Shown piece by piece: positions 8,766 to 18,101 of a DNA stretch of 64,000 bases. Within the stretch, counting starts at the first letter, position 1. Each line of letters begins with the position of its first letter. Position numbers and translations under genes: made by a program. Source of the DNA: Azotimanducus chitobiosivorans (GTDB taxonomy: Bacteria > Pseudomonadota > Gammaproteobacteria > Pseudomonadales > Azotimanducaceae); assembly GCA_965200235.1 (NCBI GenBank), contig OZ241339.1, forward strand, positions 1,178,001-1,242,000, given 5' to 3'. Under the pieces are notes generated by a model, which was given only the letters and a program-made list of their open reading frames with translations, was not told the origin of the DNA and searched no databases.

Positions 8766-10085
8766 TCACACGGACCTCAACACTTCTGCCGGGAGCTGCC
8801 GTCCGAGCTTGCGCGTCGCGAGAACTGCCGCAAGCTGCGCAAGCGCGAGCAACAGGCACGGCACCCAGACGAAAGCCAAGCTCGAAAACTCCGGGTACAT
8901 GCGCGCGTCCATGTGGACGCTGTCCAAGATATCCTGCATCGCCTCATCGGTCGGCATCGGAATCCCGACATCGCCGTACCAGCCAATGACGGTGGCAACG
9001 ACCGCGAGCCCCAGCAGCATTCCGCACAACCACAGCCATAGCACCTCCCAGGAAATCAGCCTTCGCAGCATCCCAACACGCATGCCGAGCGCCATGAGCA
9101 CACCAAACTCGGCGCGCCGCTCGAACATCACCATCAAGACACTGCCAAGTATGGTGAAGCCCACCATCAGGACGATAAACGCATACATGAACACGGATCC
9201 GATCGCGTCGAGGAGAATGCTGCTGTAGAGTTCTGAATTGACCTCCCGCCAGTCGCGAACCGCGATCCCTTCCATGCGGCCCGCCTGCTCGATGCGAAAC
9301 GCCAAACCCGCGAGCGCCTCCCTTGAAGTCATGGGATCTTGCACACGCATCACCACATTGCTGGCACGATCCTGCAAGTCGAATGCCTCGCTCACGAGCG
9401 CAATCGGCACTTGCACAAGCGTGCGATTCAGTGCCGGGAAGCCAGCATCAAAGATGCCAACGACCTCGCACACGAACGCCGCGATGCCGCCCGACTCGGC
9501 GGCGCCGATGACCGTGATCTCATCGCCGATTTCAAGGTTCAGATTGCGTGCCAGCGCGACGCCAATCATGGCTTCATCGCCAGATTCGATATAGCGACCT
9601 GCAATCAGCCGATCGGGAATTGCCGAAACCTGCGGTTCCGAAGATGGCTCAATGCCCATGATGAGTCCTGCTTTGCCTGCCTTGTCGGGCGCACCGCTAT
9701 TGGCGACAAGGCCTGAGGCTTGCGCGCGCACTGACACACCTGTGACTCCGGGGTGTGATCGTGCCAGCGCTGCGAGCGCGGACGCATCGTCAATCAGATA
9801 TTCGAGCTTTGCGTCATCAAGCCAATCTGGATGCTGAATCTGCCCGTGCCCGGACATCAGCTCCGTGCCGCGCTTGATCATGCTGCTGTAGGCGCCGACT
9901 TGCAGAGAGATGCCAGTGCCGACGAGCAGCACGGCGAAGGCGAAGCTGCCGATGCTGATCAACGTGCGATAGCGCCGCCGACCCAAGTTTCGCCATGCGA
10001 TGCGCGGCATGACAGGCAGCCAATCGAGGTTGAACGCGCGATTCGGCCGCGCCTGCGCTTCGCGAACAGCAAGGGTCTCGCTCAT
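8766..10085 (-). CDS. ABC transporter permease, FtsX/MacB-type (first of pair)
   Basis: A 439-residue FtsX-fold permease. It has an N-terminal TM after LPVMPRIAWRNLGRRRYRT, a large extracytoplasmic domain, and a C-terminal three-TM block (MYAFIVLMVGFTILGSVLMV; RRAEFGVLMALGMR; WLWLCGMLLGLAVVATVIGW). The ATG overlaps the stop of the LolA-like gene by four bases (ATGA). With the second permease it would make a heterodimeric LolCE-like transporter driven by the ATPase at 6555-7244. Substrate unknown. Confidence 0.87.
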   Translation of the reverse strand: MSETLAVREAQARPNRAFNLDWLPVMPRIAWRNLGRRRYRTLISIGSFAFAVLLVGTGISLQVGAYSSMIKRGTELMSGHGQIQHPDWLDDAKLEYLIDDASALAALARSHPGVTGVSVRAQASGLVANSGAPDKAGKAGLIMGIEPSSEPQVSAIPDRLIAGRYIESGDEAMIGVALARNLNLEIGDEITVIGAAESGGIAAFVCEVVGIFDAGFPALNRTLVQVPIALVSEAFDLQDRASNVVMRVQDPMTSREALAGLAFRIEQAGRMEGIAVRDWREVNSELYSSILLDAIGSVFMYAFIVLMVGFTILGSVLMVMFERRAEFGVLMALGMRVGMLRRLISWEVLWLWLCGMLLGLAVVATVIGWYGDVGIPMPTDEAMQDILDSVHMDARMYPEFSSLAFVWVPCLLLALAQLAAVLATRKLGRQLPAEVLRSV

Positions 10086-10894
10086 CGCACGAACTGCTTT
10101 GCGAGCTCGAAGGTGGTGAACATCTCATCGGAGATGTCGGTGTCGAATTCGATGACATCGAAGACAAGGCGCGTCGTGTGACCAGATTCTTCAAGATCTT
10201 CGACGAGCGTGTCGGAGGCAAACACCCGGCTGCCAACCTCATCGACGCGCATGGTCTCGATGCGCTTGACTGGCTGCATTGACTGATCAAAGAACACTTG
10301 GCGCAGCAGCACATGATCGGCGCGCACAATCAACGCTTCCTTGCCCCAGACAACCGGCGCATTGTCGAGCGGCGTGGCGTCAATTCGGTAGATACGCTGG
10401 TCACTGCTGAGCGCAACGTCAATCTCGCTGGCATCGGCAGGGGAAAGCTCAAACCTATAGTGATCAAGCCGGTCGTCTGAGCGCGCCAAGTCTGAATATG
10501 AAAGATCGCTGCCTGCCCAGCTTTGCGACATGAGGCTTGTCGGCAGACGAATTCGCCGACCGATGCGCGCCGACCAGGTCCAGATGCGGTCATCCAAGGT
10601 CAAAAACGCGTTGCCAGCTTCGCGCGGCGGCGCCGTGAAACGCACCAACGATTTGTCGCGGCCTTTCGTCCACGCGACGAGCTTTGACGTTCGCGTCCAG
10701 TCAGGGCGCGTGACGACCATGGTCAATTCCGCATAGGATGTTTGTCCACGACTCTCGTCGATGACCGCGGCCATGAACTCGCGCGCATCAGGCATGTCTT
10801 CAGCGACGGGCGCGGCGGCAAGCGGAGTGAGCGCGAAGCAACACACAACTCGTTGCCAGTGTCGCCGTTTCCGGGTCACGCGCAGTTTCTTCAC
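10082..10894 (-). CDS. Outer-membrane lipoprotein-sorting (LolA-like) periplasmic protein
   Basis: A 270-residue secreted protein: basic N terminus, hydrophobic core (VVCCFALTPLAAAPVA), then a LolA/LolB-like domain with the pattern of the COG2834 outer-membrane lipoprotein-sorting family (YAELTMVVTRPDWTRTSKLV, TGRD-like WTKGRDKSLVRFTAPPREAG, WAGSDLSYSDLARSDD). It is the first gene of a five-gene operon with two FtsX permeases, an ATPase and a barrel protein. Likely a periplasmic carrier for a hydrophobic cargo moved by that ABC machine. This is a paralogous system, not the housekeeping LolA. Confidence 0.85.
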   Translation of the reverse strand: MKKLRVTRKRRHWQRVVCCFALTPLAAAPVAEDMPDAREFMAAVIDESRGQTSYAELTMVVTRPDWTRTSKLVAWTKGRDKSLVRFTAPPREAGNAFLTLDDRIWTWSARIGRRIRLPTSLMSQSWAGSDLSYSDLARSDDRLDHYRFELSPADASEIDVALSSDQRIYRIDATPLDNAPVVWGKEALIVRADHVLLRQVFFDQSMQPVKRIETMRVDEVGSRVFASDTLVEDLEESGHTTRLVFDVIEFDTDISDEMFTTFELAKQFVR

Positions 10895-10970
10895 TACACT
10901 TGCTCAGCACATTTCTTGAGCGATTGCGTACAGTGTAGCGCAAGCTCAAACATGCAATTCGGCACTGCCA

Positions 10971-12203
10971 ATGTCTCGCCAGCCAAGACTCACTCGCATC
11001 GGGCGCTTTGAAGCCGCTTGGTATGCCCATGCGTTCGCGACTGAGCTTGTGCTGATCTATCCGGTGTTCGGCATCATGATGCTTGAAGGCGTCTCGAAGA
11101 TCGAGTTCAGCGTGCTGCTCGTCATCTGGTCGAGCGTTGCGATTGTGCTCGAAGTGCCTCTCGGCACCTTGGCCGACCGGCTTGATCGCCGCACTTTGCT
11201 CGCGATTGGCGGCGTCATCGAAGGTCTGTGCTTTCTATGCTGGATGCTCATGCCCGGATTCTGGGGCTATCCCTTGGGGTTCATTACTTGGGCGATCGCC
11301 GGCGCACTGCAATCAGGCACGTCCGAATCGCTCGTATACGACACCATACGCGGCGCGGCGGGGCACAATCCCGATAATGCGCGCAAGCTCAAATGGATCG
11401 AGAGCATCTATACGCGCATCTACGGCCGCGCGCTCGCCGCGCGTTCGCTTGGCGCGACATTCGCGCTCATTCTCGGCGGCTATGTGGCCACTTGGCTTGG
11501 CTACCAGCATGTCTTGCTGCTCAGCGTACTTGCGCCCTGGCTTGGCGCGGCGGTGCTCTGGTGGCTGATTCGCGACCCACGAACAGCAAGCGAAGGCGGT
11601 ACAACGCGCTCGGCCTTCGCTGTGATTCAAGACGCGATTCGCGAAATCATGCCCAATCCGGAGCTGCGTCATTTCCTGCTCGCCTTCGCAACGCTCGGCG
11701 CGACGTTTGGCGCGCTAGAAGAATACATCGGACCGATGTACCAAGAAAAACCCGGCGTCACGCTTGGACTTATTGGTGTGATCGCCGGTGTCGCCTATCT
11801 TGGCGCGAGTATCGGCATGGTGCTCGCCGAACGGCTTCGACTCGAAAGGCATGCGAGCATTCATCTCTTGATGGCGCTCTCCGGCGTCATGTTGCTCGGC
11901 TGCGTGTTCGTGCCCGGCGCACTCGGCGTCGTCTGCCTGGTCGCCTACTTCTTCACCTGCTCTATCAGCTTCGTGCATCTGCAATCGCGCATGCAGATGC
12001 GAATTCGCGGCGATTCTCGCGCTACCGTGACTTCGGCTGCGTGGATGCTCGATGCCATCATCGGCATTGTGTTCTATCTGCTGATGGGCGCGGTCGCCGA
12101 AGTCTTTGATTGGCACGCGGCGTTTATTGTCATCGCGCTTGTCACGATCCTCTGCGCGAGCGGCTTTGCGGCTCGGGTGCCAAAGAGCGAAGCGCGTTCA
12201 TAA
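10971..12203 (+). CDS. MFS transporter
   Basis: A 410-residue membrane protein with about 12 TMs. The MFS motif between TM2 and TM3 is visible as GTLADRLDRRTLL. The N-terminal half includes LVLIYPVFGIMMLEG and AIVLEVPLGTLADR, the C-terminal half AGVAYLGASIGMVLAERLRL. It resembles the drug/metabolite efflux branch without a recognisable substrate. It is divergent from the LolA-like operon, and the short gap (10895-10970) must hold both promoters. The APH-like kinase gene follows 38 bases later. Confidence 0.85.
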   Translation: MSRQPRLTRIGRFEAAWYAHAFATELVLIYPVFGIMMLEGVSKIEFSVLLVIWSSVAIVLEVPLGTLADRLDRRTLLAIGGVIEGLCFLCWMLMPGFWGYPLGFITWAIAGALQSGTSESLVYDTIRGAAGHNPDNARKLKWIESIYTRIYGRALAARSLGATFALILGGYVATWLGYQHVLLLSVLAPWLGAAVLWWLIRDPRTASEGGTTRSAFAVIQDAIREIMPNPELRHFLLAFATLGATFGALEEYIGPMYQEKPGVTLGLIGVIAGVAYLGASIGMVLAERLRLERHASIHLLMALSGVMLLGCVFVPGALGVVCLVAYFFTCSISFVHLQSRMQMRIRGDSRATVTSAAWMLDAIIGIVFYLLMGAVAEVFDWHAAFIVIALVTILCASGFAARVPKSEARS

Positions 12204-12241
12204 TGAGCGCCCTGCAATAACTGCTTGAGACGAGTCTTCTC

Positions 12242-13639
12242 TTGAGAGATATTTTGCAGAACACCTTGGCAAGCGTGCTGGTGCGCGAAGTGCCTCTTGT
12301 GCAAGGCCTTGTGTCCATGCAGCGGCTTTCCGGCGGGGCGAGTCAAGAAACCTACAAACTCATCGTCGAGACACCGGAAGGGCAACACAACCTGTGCTTG
12401 CGACGATCACCTGGCGGAGAAGCCATCGAGGATGACGAGCGCCGACCAGGGCTCGCTACGGAAGCCGCGCTGATGTGCGCGGCGCGCGATGCAGGCGTGC
12501 CTGAACCCGACGTTCATTACGTGCTGCAAGAAGAAGACGGCCTCGGTGAAGGTTTCGTCATGCAGTGGATTGATGGTGAAACGCTCGGCAGGCGCATTGT
12601 CGCGGCGCCGGAGTTTGCGAACGCACGAGCGCATTTGATCGAACAATGCAGCGCCGTGCTCGCGCGTATTCATGCGATCAATCTTGACGCGGGGGGCTTG
12701 CGCAAACGGCTCGTCCAACTGATGCCGGAAGCGTTCGTGTCGCAAACCTATGCGCGCTACCTCGACTTCGGCTTCGCACAGCCGATGATCGACTACGCGG
12801 CACGCTGGCTGCTTGAGAACCTGCCGGCGAACAGTCGCAGAACGCTTGTTCACAATGATTTTCGCATTGGCAACCTGATGGTGGATGCAGATGGCCTGTG
12901 CGCCGTGCTCGACTGGGAACTCGCCCACATCGGCGACCCGGTGCGCGACCTTGGCTGGCTCTGCACCCGCTCTTGGCGATTCGGCGGGGCGCTGCCCGCC
13001 GGCGGCATCGGCACGCGCGAAGCCCTGCTGGCCGCCTACGCCGAGGCATCAGGCCATGTGGTCTCTCATGCGCACCTCAAATTCTGGGAAGTATTCGGCT
13101 CTTTCTGGTGGGCGGTTGCCTGCCTCGGCATGGCCGAACACTATCGCACCGGACCTGACAAGACAGTGGAGCGTCCGGCCATAGGCCGGCGCACTTCCGA
13201 ATGCCAAGCGGATTGCGTCAATCTCCTGTTCCCAGGGCCGGTCGACCTTCCCGATGCGAACGTGTCGAACACGGGACTCGATATGCCGGAAGGGACTGAA
13301 CTTCTGCAAAGCGTCCACGATTTTTTGCGCTCGGAGGTGCGCCGCGAAACCTCTGGACGAACCAGCTTCCTGTCGCTTGTCGCAAGTAATTCGCTGGCGA
13401 TTCTTCTCAGGGAATCGAGCCTGCTTGCGCAGCACCGAAGCGATGAGCAGGCAAGGCTGCGGGCATTGCTTGGCGTCAACGCGGACCTCGCGCAGCTGCG
13501 CGGACAGCTCAGCACGGCGTTGCGGCGCGGCGAGATGCCCCTCGACGATGCGCGCCTGCAATCACACTTGCGGCAGACGGTCATGCTGCAACTGTGCATT
13601 GATCAACCCAAGTACCCGGCACTCAAGGGCCCCGAATAG
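12242..13639 (+). CDS. APH-family phosphotransferase with C-terminal DUF6285-like domain
   Basis: A 465-residue protein with an aminoglycoside-phosphotransferase/choline-kinase fold. Catalytic loop HNDFRIGNLM and metal site VLDWELAHIGDPVRDLGWL are the Brenner and DFG-equivalent motifs; LSGGASQETYKL is the nucleotide loop. Residues 340-465 form a helical domain (HDFLRSEVRRET, LAILLRESSLL) often fused to this group. The kinase part resembles the ACAD10/11 kinase domain, whose role is phosphorylation of hydroxyacyl-CoA. The start is a TTG at 12242; an ATG at 12317 would cut into the fold. Small-molecule kinase of unknown substrate; antibiotic resistance is not implied. Confidence 0.75.
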   Translation: MRDILQNTLASVLVREVPLVQGLVSMQRLSGGASQETYKLIVETPEGQHNLCLRRSPGGEAIEDDERRPGLATEAALMCAARDAGVPEPDVHYVLQEEDGLGEGFVMQWIDGETLGRRIVAAPEFANARAHLIEQCSAVLARIHAINLDAGGLRKRLVQLMPEAFVSQTYARYLDFGFAQPMIDYAARWLLENLPANSRRTLVHNDFRIGNLMVDADGLCAVLDWELAHIGDPVRDLGWLCTRSWRFGGALPAGGIGTREALLAAYAEASGHVVSHAHLKFWEVFGSFWWAVACLGMAEHYRTGPDKTVERPAIGRRTSECQADCVNLLFPGPVDLPDANVSNTGLDMPEGTELLQSVHDFLRSEVRRETSGRTSFLSLVASNSLAILLRESSLLAQHRSDEQARLRALLGVNADLAQLRGQLSTALRRGEMPLDDARLQSHLRQTVMLQLCIDQPKYPALKGPE

Positions 13640-13755
13640 ATACCTGCATTCAACCTTCAAGTGCAACGCTCGGTGAAACAGTAATTTCGCCTTTCCATTG
13701 CCTGCTGCCTTCCGCTTCCAGCACATCTTAAAGGCGCAAAGCTTTTACGAATGGA

Positions 13756-14434
13756 TCAATTGCCGCAAGTATTGGCGGACATCGACCAGCTCCCGCCACC
13801 GCCTTTGCATTGAAAGCACTGGCGAACGAAGGCAAGTGTCGTCTCTGTCCCACATCCGGTGTTAAACGGATTTGGCATCCAGACGGGAGTTGGCGGATTG
13901 GGATCGGCGGGGGTTGTGAAAGCGGCTGCCGCGATTGGCGTATTATAAAAAGCACTGCTGGGGTTGGACGCATACATGGCTATGCAATAGCTTGTATCTG
14001 GATCTGCCCGAAGTGTTTGAGACCATGAAGTGAAGGGCATCCTCCCGTTGATTCCGCTTATCGCTGATTGTGGGGGCTGACTAATGCAGGCAGACTGGCT
14101 TAATTGCCCATACCTCATAATATACGGTGAATTTATAAAGCAGGCGCTCTTATCCTGAATTGAATCATCGACTTGGCATACGCTCAATGAAGATGGGATG
14201 TTACTGCTGATATCTGCGGTGTAAGTAATCTCCCATTCACGGTTGCTATTAAGCGTTGCGGTCGTAGGAAAAGTAAAACCGTCCTGAAAACCTATTGTAA
14301 TAGTGCCCGTGGTCTGCGCCCACACCGGAGCGGACACCGCCACCAGAGCAGCGGCAACGACACCTATCCATAAATTAAGTAGTCGGGGGGGGGGGGCAGT
14401 TGTTAATCATGGCGGATTTAGAAAAATGTTTCAT
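13756..14434 (-). CDS. Secreted protein with poly-C tract in the leader (putative phase-variable, OFF)
   Basis: ATG at 14434-14432 overlaps the stop of an upstream 69-codon ORF (ATGA) and encodes MKHFSKSAMINNC, then a run of 12 C. In the frame given, translation stops after PPPPTT. With 11 or 14 C it would continue RLLNLWIGVVAAALVAVSAP, VWA, then QTTGTITIGF: a signal peptide with cleavage before Gln and a mature domain of about 190 residues ending MSANTCGN. The mature part is Cys-, Pro- and Asn-rich with no family I recognise. The only downstream in-frame start (GTG 14343) lies inside the signal peptide and would remove it. Leader design matches the locus at 1-429: MK, short lead, Pro tract, signal ending SAPxxAQ. 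A miscounted homopolymer is the alternative. Confidence 0.7.
14385..14396. repeat. Homopolymeric G(12)/C(12) tract
   Basis: Twelve G on the plus strand lie 12 codons after the start codon of the secreted-protein gene on the minus strand. Eleven or fourteen would restore the frame into the signal peptide. Confidence 0.9.
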
Positions 14435-14640
14435 GATGTGTGTATCCCGCCTATGCACAAGGCAAAATGGATTTTGGTCATTTTCCGCAATCCTCCACGC
14501 AAGGTCAAGCGGCGGAATTTTTCTATATTCAACCTTATCGCCTCCGACCTCGCGATCTCCGAGCGCGAATCCCCCGGCCCCCAGCGCGTCTTGATGTAGT
14601 ATCTCCCTTTCGGGATCAAGTGGGTGTCGCTTTTCGCCAT
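14431..14640 (-). CDS. Small hypothetical protein, translationally coupled to poly-C gene
   Basis: A 69-residue ORF starting MAKSDTHLIPKGRYYIKTRW with an excellent Shine-Dalgarno (GAAGGA, five bases before ATG 14640). Its TGA overlaps the ATG of the poly-C secreted-protein gene as ATGA. The downstream gene has only a weak ribosome site, so coupling would explain its translation. The protein is basic, with no domain I know. The second half may be fortuitous; the strong ribosome site and the exact overlap are the main support. Confidence 0.45.
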   Translation of the reverse strand: MAKSDTHLIPKGRYYIKTRWGPGDSRSEIARSEAIRLNIEKFRRLTLRGGLRKMTKIHFALCIGGIHTS

Positions 14641-14735
14641 GGTGTTCCTTCAACGGCTTGGTAGACTGGCGGACGCTGCCTCACCCGACCCCTCTTGATT
14701 TCTGGAGCCTTGTACTAGTAAGTTCAAACTAGGAT

Positions 14736-15578
14736 ATGAATTCTCGTGAACGCTTTTTCCGTGAGCCACTCGTTTGGTTCCTACTTGCTGGCGCACTGAT
14801 CTTCGTCTTCGACCGCGCTCTAGATAGGGATGAGGCGCGCGAGATCATTATTGATCAAGGTCTGCGTGATCGGCTGAACTCGACTTGGCAAGCGAGCTAC
14901 GGACGGGCGCCGAGCGCGGACGAGATGCGTTCGCTCATCGAAGATCACATCGTCGAGGAGATGCTCTATCGAGAGGCGCTCGCGCTCGGTCTTGATCATG
15001 AAGACCCGATTATTCGAAGACGCCTGACGCAGAAAGTGCGCTTTCTCAGCGAGGATGCCTTGGTTGGCGAAGTGCCCACGGAAACCATGCTGCGCGACTG
15101 GTTCGAAGCGCGCGAGGCTGATTATCAGGAACCGGCTCGCATTAGCTTTCGCCACGTCTACATCAACTCGAACGCAGAACCAAACGCCGATGCCTTGACT
15201 GCACGCCTTGACGGGATCGAGGCGGCGCTGCTATCTGGAATGCGCGCCGATCAACAAGGCGACCTGTTCTTGCTGCCGCTCCGTTACACAAACACCTCGA
15301 TCAGGCGTGTCGCAGGTGATTTTGGTGACGACTTCGCTGACACGCTGCGCAGCTTGCCGGGGGGAACATGGGTCGGCCCGCTCGCCTCATCGCACGGCCT
15401 GCACTTTGTATTCATCGAGGCGCAAAGCAAACCTTTGCTGCCGTCATTTGAACAGGCGCTTTCAGAAGTCGAACGAGACTATCAAGCCGCGCAACGGGAA
15501 CAGGCGAATCTCGACTTCATCGAAGGGCTGCGCGGGAAATACCGAGTCATTCATGACACCGAAGAGCGCGCACCGTGA
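14736..15578 (+). CDS. Membrane-anchored PpiC-type peptidyl-prolyl isomerase
   Basis: A 280-residue parvulin-like protein with a single N-terminal TM (LVWFLLAGALIFVFD), a SurA-like helical region, and a PpiC domain (about 115-260) ending LPGGTWVGPLASSHGLHFVF, the usual parvulin terminal strand. Likely periplasmic folding helper. It overlaps the HupE gene by GTGA. This PpiC-HupE pairing is common and suggests a chaperone for the HupE protein. Confidence 0.82.
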   Translation: MNSRERFFREPLVWFLLAGALIFVFDRALDRDEAREIIIDQGLRDRLNSTWQASYGRAPSADEMRSLIEDHIVEEMLYREALALGLDHEDPIIRRRLTQKVRFLSEDALVGEVPTETMLRDWFEAREADYQEPARISFRHVYINSNAEPNADALTARLDGIEAALLSGMRADQQGDLFLLPLRYTNTSIRRVAGDFGDDFADTLRSLPGGTWVGPLASSHGLHFVFIEAQSKPLLPSFEQALSEVERDYQAAQREQANLDFIEGLRGKYRVIHDTEERAP

Positions 15579-16618
15579 AGCATCTGCCGAGTACCGCGTG
15601 CACCATCATTGCCCTATTCGCGATCGGATTCGCCGAGGCGCATGAGATTCGCCCGGGACTGCTTGAAGTCGAGGAGGTCGCATCAGACTTGGACGGCACC
15701 GCCCAATTCCGCACATCATGGAAACTGCCGCGCACAGGCTATGCCACACTGAAGCTCGCGCCTGCGTTTTCTTCATCGTGCCAGTACATTCAAGACCCTT
15801 TGCCTGAAGCCCTGCTAGCCGCGTTTCGATTCGCTGGAACACTTGAGTGCGCGCCAGGACTCGAAGGCACGACCATCACGGTTGATGGCTTGCAAGCGAC
15901 ATTGACAGACACACTGCTTCGGGTTCGATTTGCCGACGGGGAAGAGTTTCAGGCGCTCCTCAATGCGTCGAATCCGAGCGCGCGCATACCGGAAGCGAGA
16001 TCAATTGGCCTGCCAGCCTACTTTACGCTTGGTGTCACACACATGCTCTACGGCATCGATCATCTACTGTTCGTGCTCGGTCTGATACTGCTCATTCTCG
16101 GCGGTCCGCAAGACGCGCGATCGCCAAGACAGCGCATCCTATCCAGAGTCGGCGTGCTCGCCGCCACCGTGACGAGCTTCACCCTCGCACACAGCATCAC
16201 GCTCGCGCTCGCGGTGCTTGACCTCGTCGTCCTATCGCAAGGCCCCGTGGAGACGGTCATCGCCTTGAGCATTGTCTTGCTTGCGTGCGAGATTGCCCGC
16301 GATCCTAAGCGCCAAGGATTGGTGGCAAGGCGACCTTGGCAAGTGGCGTTCGTGTTCGGCCTCTTGCACGGTTTCGGATTCGCTGGCGCGCTCGCCGAAA
16401 TCGGACTGCCGCAGGAGAGCCTCGCAGTGGCCTTGTTGCTCTTCAACCTCGGCGTCGAGGCCGGACAGCTCGGGGTGATCGGATGCGTGCTGATTGCCTT
16501 TGCCGCGTTCGCATCGCTTCTGAGCCGTCTGCCGAAATTTATTCACGCCGCACCGGTCTATGCCGTCGGCATTATCGCCTGCTATTGGACGCTTGATCGA
16601 GTTCAGCAGTTCATGTGA
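15575..16618 (+). CDS. HupE/UreJ family membrane protein
   Basis: A 347-residue protein: signal peptide (CTIIALFAIGFAEA), a periplasmic N-terminal domain of about 130 residues opening with HEIRPGLLEVEEV, then six or seven TMs. The conserved HMLYGIDHLLFVLG motif of HupE/UreJ proteins is present, with LAHSITLAL and LLHGFGFAGAL carrying further conserved His. Members are proposed nickel/cobalt permeases or secondary transporters. No hydrogenase or urease genes are visible nearby, so the substrate is open. The start is GTG 15575 overlapping the PpiC stop. It ends 8 bases into the convergent fic gene. Confidence 0.85.
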   Translation: MKHLPSTACTIIALFAIGFAEAHEIRPGLLEVEEVASDLDGTAQFRTSWKLPRTGYATLKLAPAFSSSCQYIQDPLPEALLAAFRFAGTLECAPGLEGTTITVDGLQATLTDTLLRVRFADGEEFQALLNASNPSARIPEARSIGLPAYFTLGVTHMLYGIDHLLFVLGLILLILGGPQDARSPRQRILSRVGVLAATVTSFTLAHSITLALAVLDLVVLSQGPVETVIALSIVLLACEIARDPKRQGLVARRPWQVAFVFGLLHGFGFAGALAEIGLPQESLAVALLLFNLGVEAGQLGVIGCVLIAFAAFASLLSRLPKFIHAAPVYAVGIIACYWTLDRVQQFM

Positions 16619-18101
16619 ACGATTCAGGCATGCGCAGCCGCAGCCCCTGAGATTCAGCTTCGAAGGGGTCCATAAACGCATGACAAGCGTCCAGTTCCGT
16701 TTTCGTGGCCTCGACTGATCGCCATGGGATGCTCAGTGTCCAGCGCTGGGCATAGTCGAGCACGCGAATGAGCGGCGCAGGCTCGCCAGCTTGCGACAGG
16801 GATTTGAGTGCGGCCATGTAGTTGTCTCGCAAGACCGTGGGAATGATAATCCGCTGCTCGCCTGACGACACCAGCTCAGCGTTCATCATCACGCGCGCCA
16901 CACGTCCATTGCCATCAGCAAATGGATGCACTTCTGAGATGAGAAACATCATGAACACGGCGCGCGCGAAGGGCGTCTTGAGATGCCGATAGAACTCGAA
17001 GCCACGTTCAAGCGTTCCAAGCACAAGCTCCGGGGCGACGAAGAGCGTGCCGCCCGCACGATTGGGCGTCTGCTTGAAGAGGCCGTGCCCTGCTTCCGGC
17101 CGTCCTGCCATGATGCTTTCGTGACGCGCTTTCAAGAGGCGCAGAAACTGCTCGAACCCTGTGGGAATTTGACTCATTACCTGCTCGGACGACACCAATC
17201 GCCACGTGCCCAGAATATCGTGCGCATCCGATGGCCGTTCTTGAGGCATCGCACCATGAAATACAATGTCTGCGACTTCGTCCACTGCGAATTCAATACC
17301 CTCGATGAAGTTCGAGAAATAAGCTTCGAAAAAAGCGAGCGTCGCATCGCCGTCGGAATGAAGATGCGGCGATATACGAGAAACAGGCGGGTACAAATCG
17401 AGCGCTTGTTGCAGTGCCTGAAACAATGCAATGCGCTCCGGGTCGTATGGCCACCCGGATGCACGCGCGATGTCGCTTGGCGAAATAAGTGCCGCCTCGC
17501 GTGTACCACGCAGACCGCCAATGAGTGTATCGAGCTTGACCGCCTCCCGTTCAAGATCGAGACTAGGCGCAAGCGCACGAATCTCGTCACGCAGTCGATT
17601 GATCGCCTGTTCGCCAGCCAAACGAATCAGCGAGTCAAGCCGCGCTTCAATCTCAGCCAAACTCAAGGTGCGCGCCAAGCGTCCATCACGGGCACGCGAA
17701 GGGCGCATATTCTCAAGATACGCACGCGGACTTGAACACAAGAACAGCTTGCCGAGGAACGGGCTGTCATCAGGTAGCGGCGCGTGCCCTCGACGTGGTC
17801 GCAGCTTCACGCCCGGCAAGTCGATATCGCGCCCACGCGGAGTGATCAAACATACAGAACCGTCGCTCGCCGGCGCGTTCTCAAGCGCGGTTCGATCGGC
17901 AATCAATGCGCCGGGAAAGTACCCCGCCACGATGTCCCAAAGATTTCTCCCAACAATGGCCTCCGGGGAGTCGTGCAGATTGCTCGAATAGAGCCTCGAT
18001 GCCAGTTTTCGCAGGCGGCCCGCATTGACCGCACGAGAGACCGCGCGCGTCGTGCCAGTGTCAGAAACAAGCGTTTCTGGCAGCGGAACTTTCGATTTCA
18101 T
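16611..18101 (-). CDS. Fic family protein (AMPylase-like)
   Basis: A 496-residue protein with the Fic catalytic motif HPFADGNGRVAR (H392), i.e. HxFx(D/E)GNGRxxR intact, so transferase activity (usually AMP transfer to a protein hydroxyl) is possible. FIEGIEF upstream (TYF.. NFIEG) resembles the inhibitory-helix type (S/T)xxxEG region. The N-terminal 200 residues are unassigned and look like a DNA-binding or transcription-factor-like segment. No small antitoxin gene is adjacent. It is convergent with hupE, sharing 8 bases. Confidence 0.85.
   Translation of the reverse strand: MKSKVPLPETLVSDTGTTRAVSRAVNAGRLRKLASRLYSSNLHDSPEAIVGRNLWDIVAGYFPGALIADRTALENAPASDGSVCLITPRGRDIDLPGVKLRPRRGHAPLPDDSPFLGKLFLCSSPRAYLENMRPSRARDGRLARTLSLAEIEARLDSLIRLAGEQAINRLRDEIRALAPSLDLEREAVKLDTLIGGLRGTREAALISPSDIARASGWPYDPERIALFQALQQALDLYPPVSRISPHLHSDGDATLAFFEAYFSNFIEGIEFAVDEVADIVFHGAMPQERPSDAHDILGTWRLVSSEQVMSQIPTGFEQFLRLLKARHESIMAGRPEAGHGLFKQTPNRAGGTLFVAPELVLGTLERGFEFYRHLKTPFARAVFMMFLISEVHPFADGNGRVARVMMNAELVSSGEQRIIIPTVLRDNYMAALKSLSQAGEPAPLIRVLDYAQRWTLSIPWRSVEATKTELDACHAFMDPFEAESQGLRLRMPESFT

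Noticed and set aside
12242..13639. Aminoglycoside resistance gene
   Set aside because: APH fold only; length and C-terminal domain fit the metabolic kinase group related to ACAD10/11.
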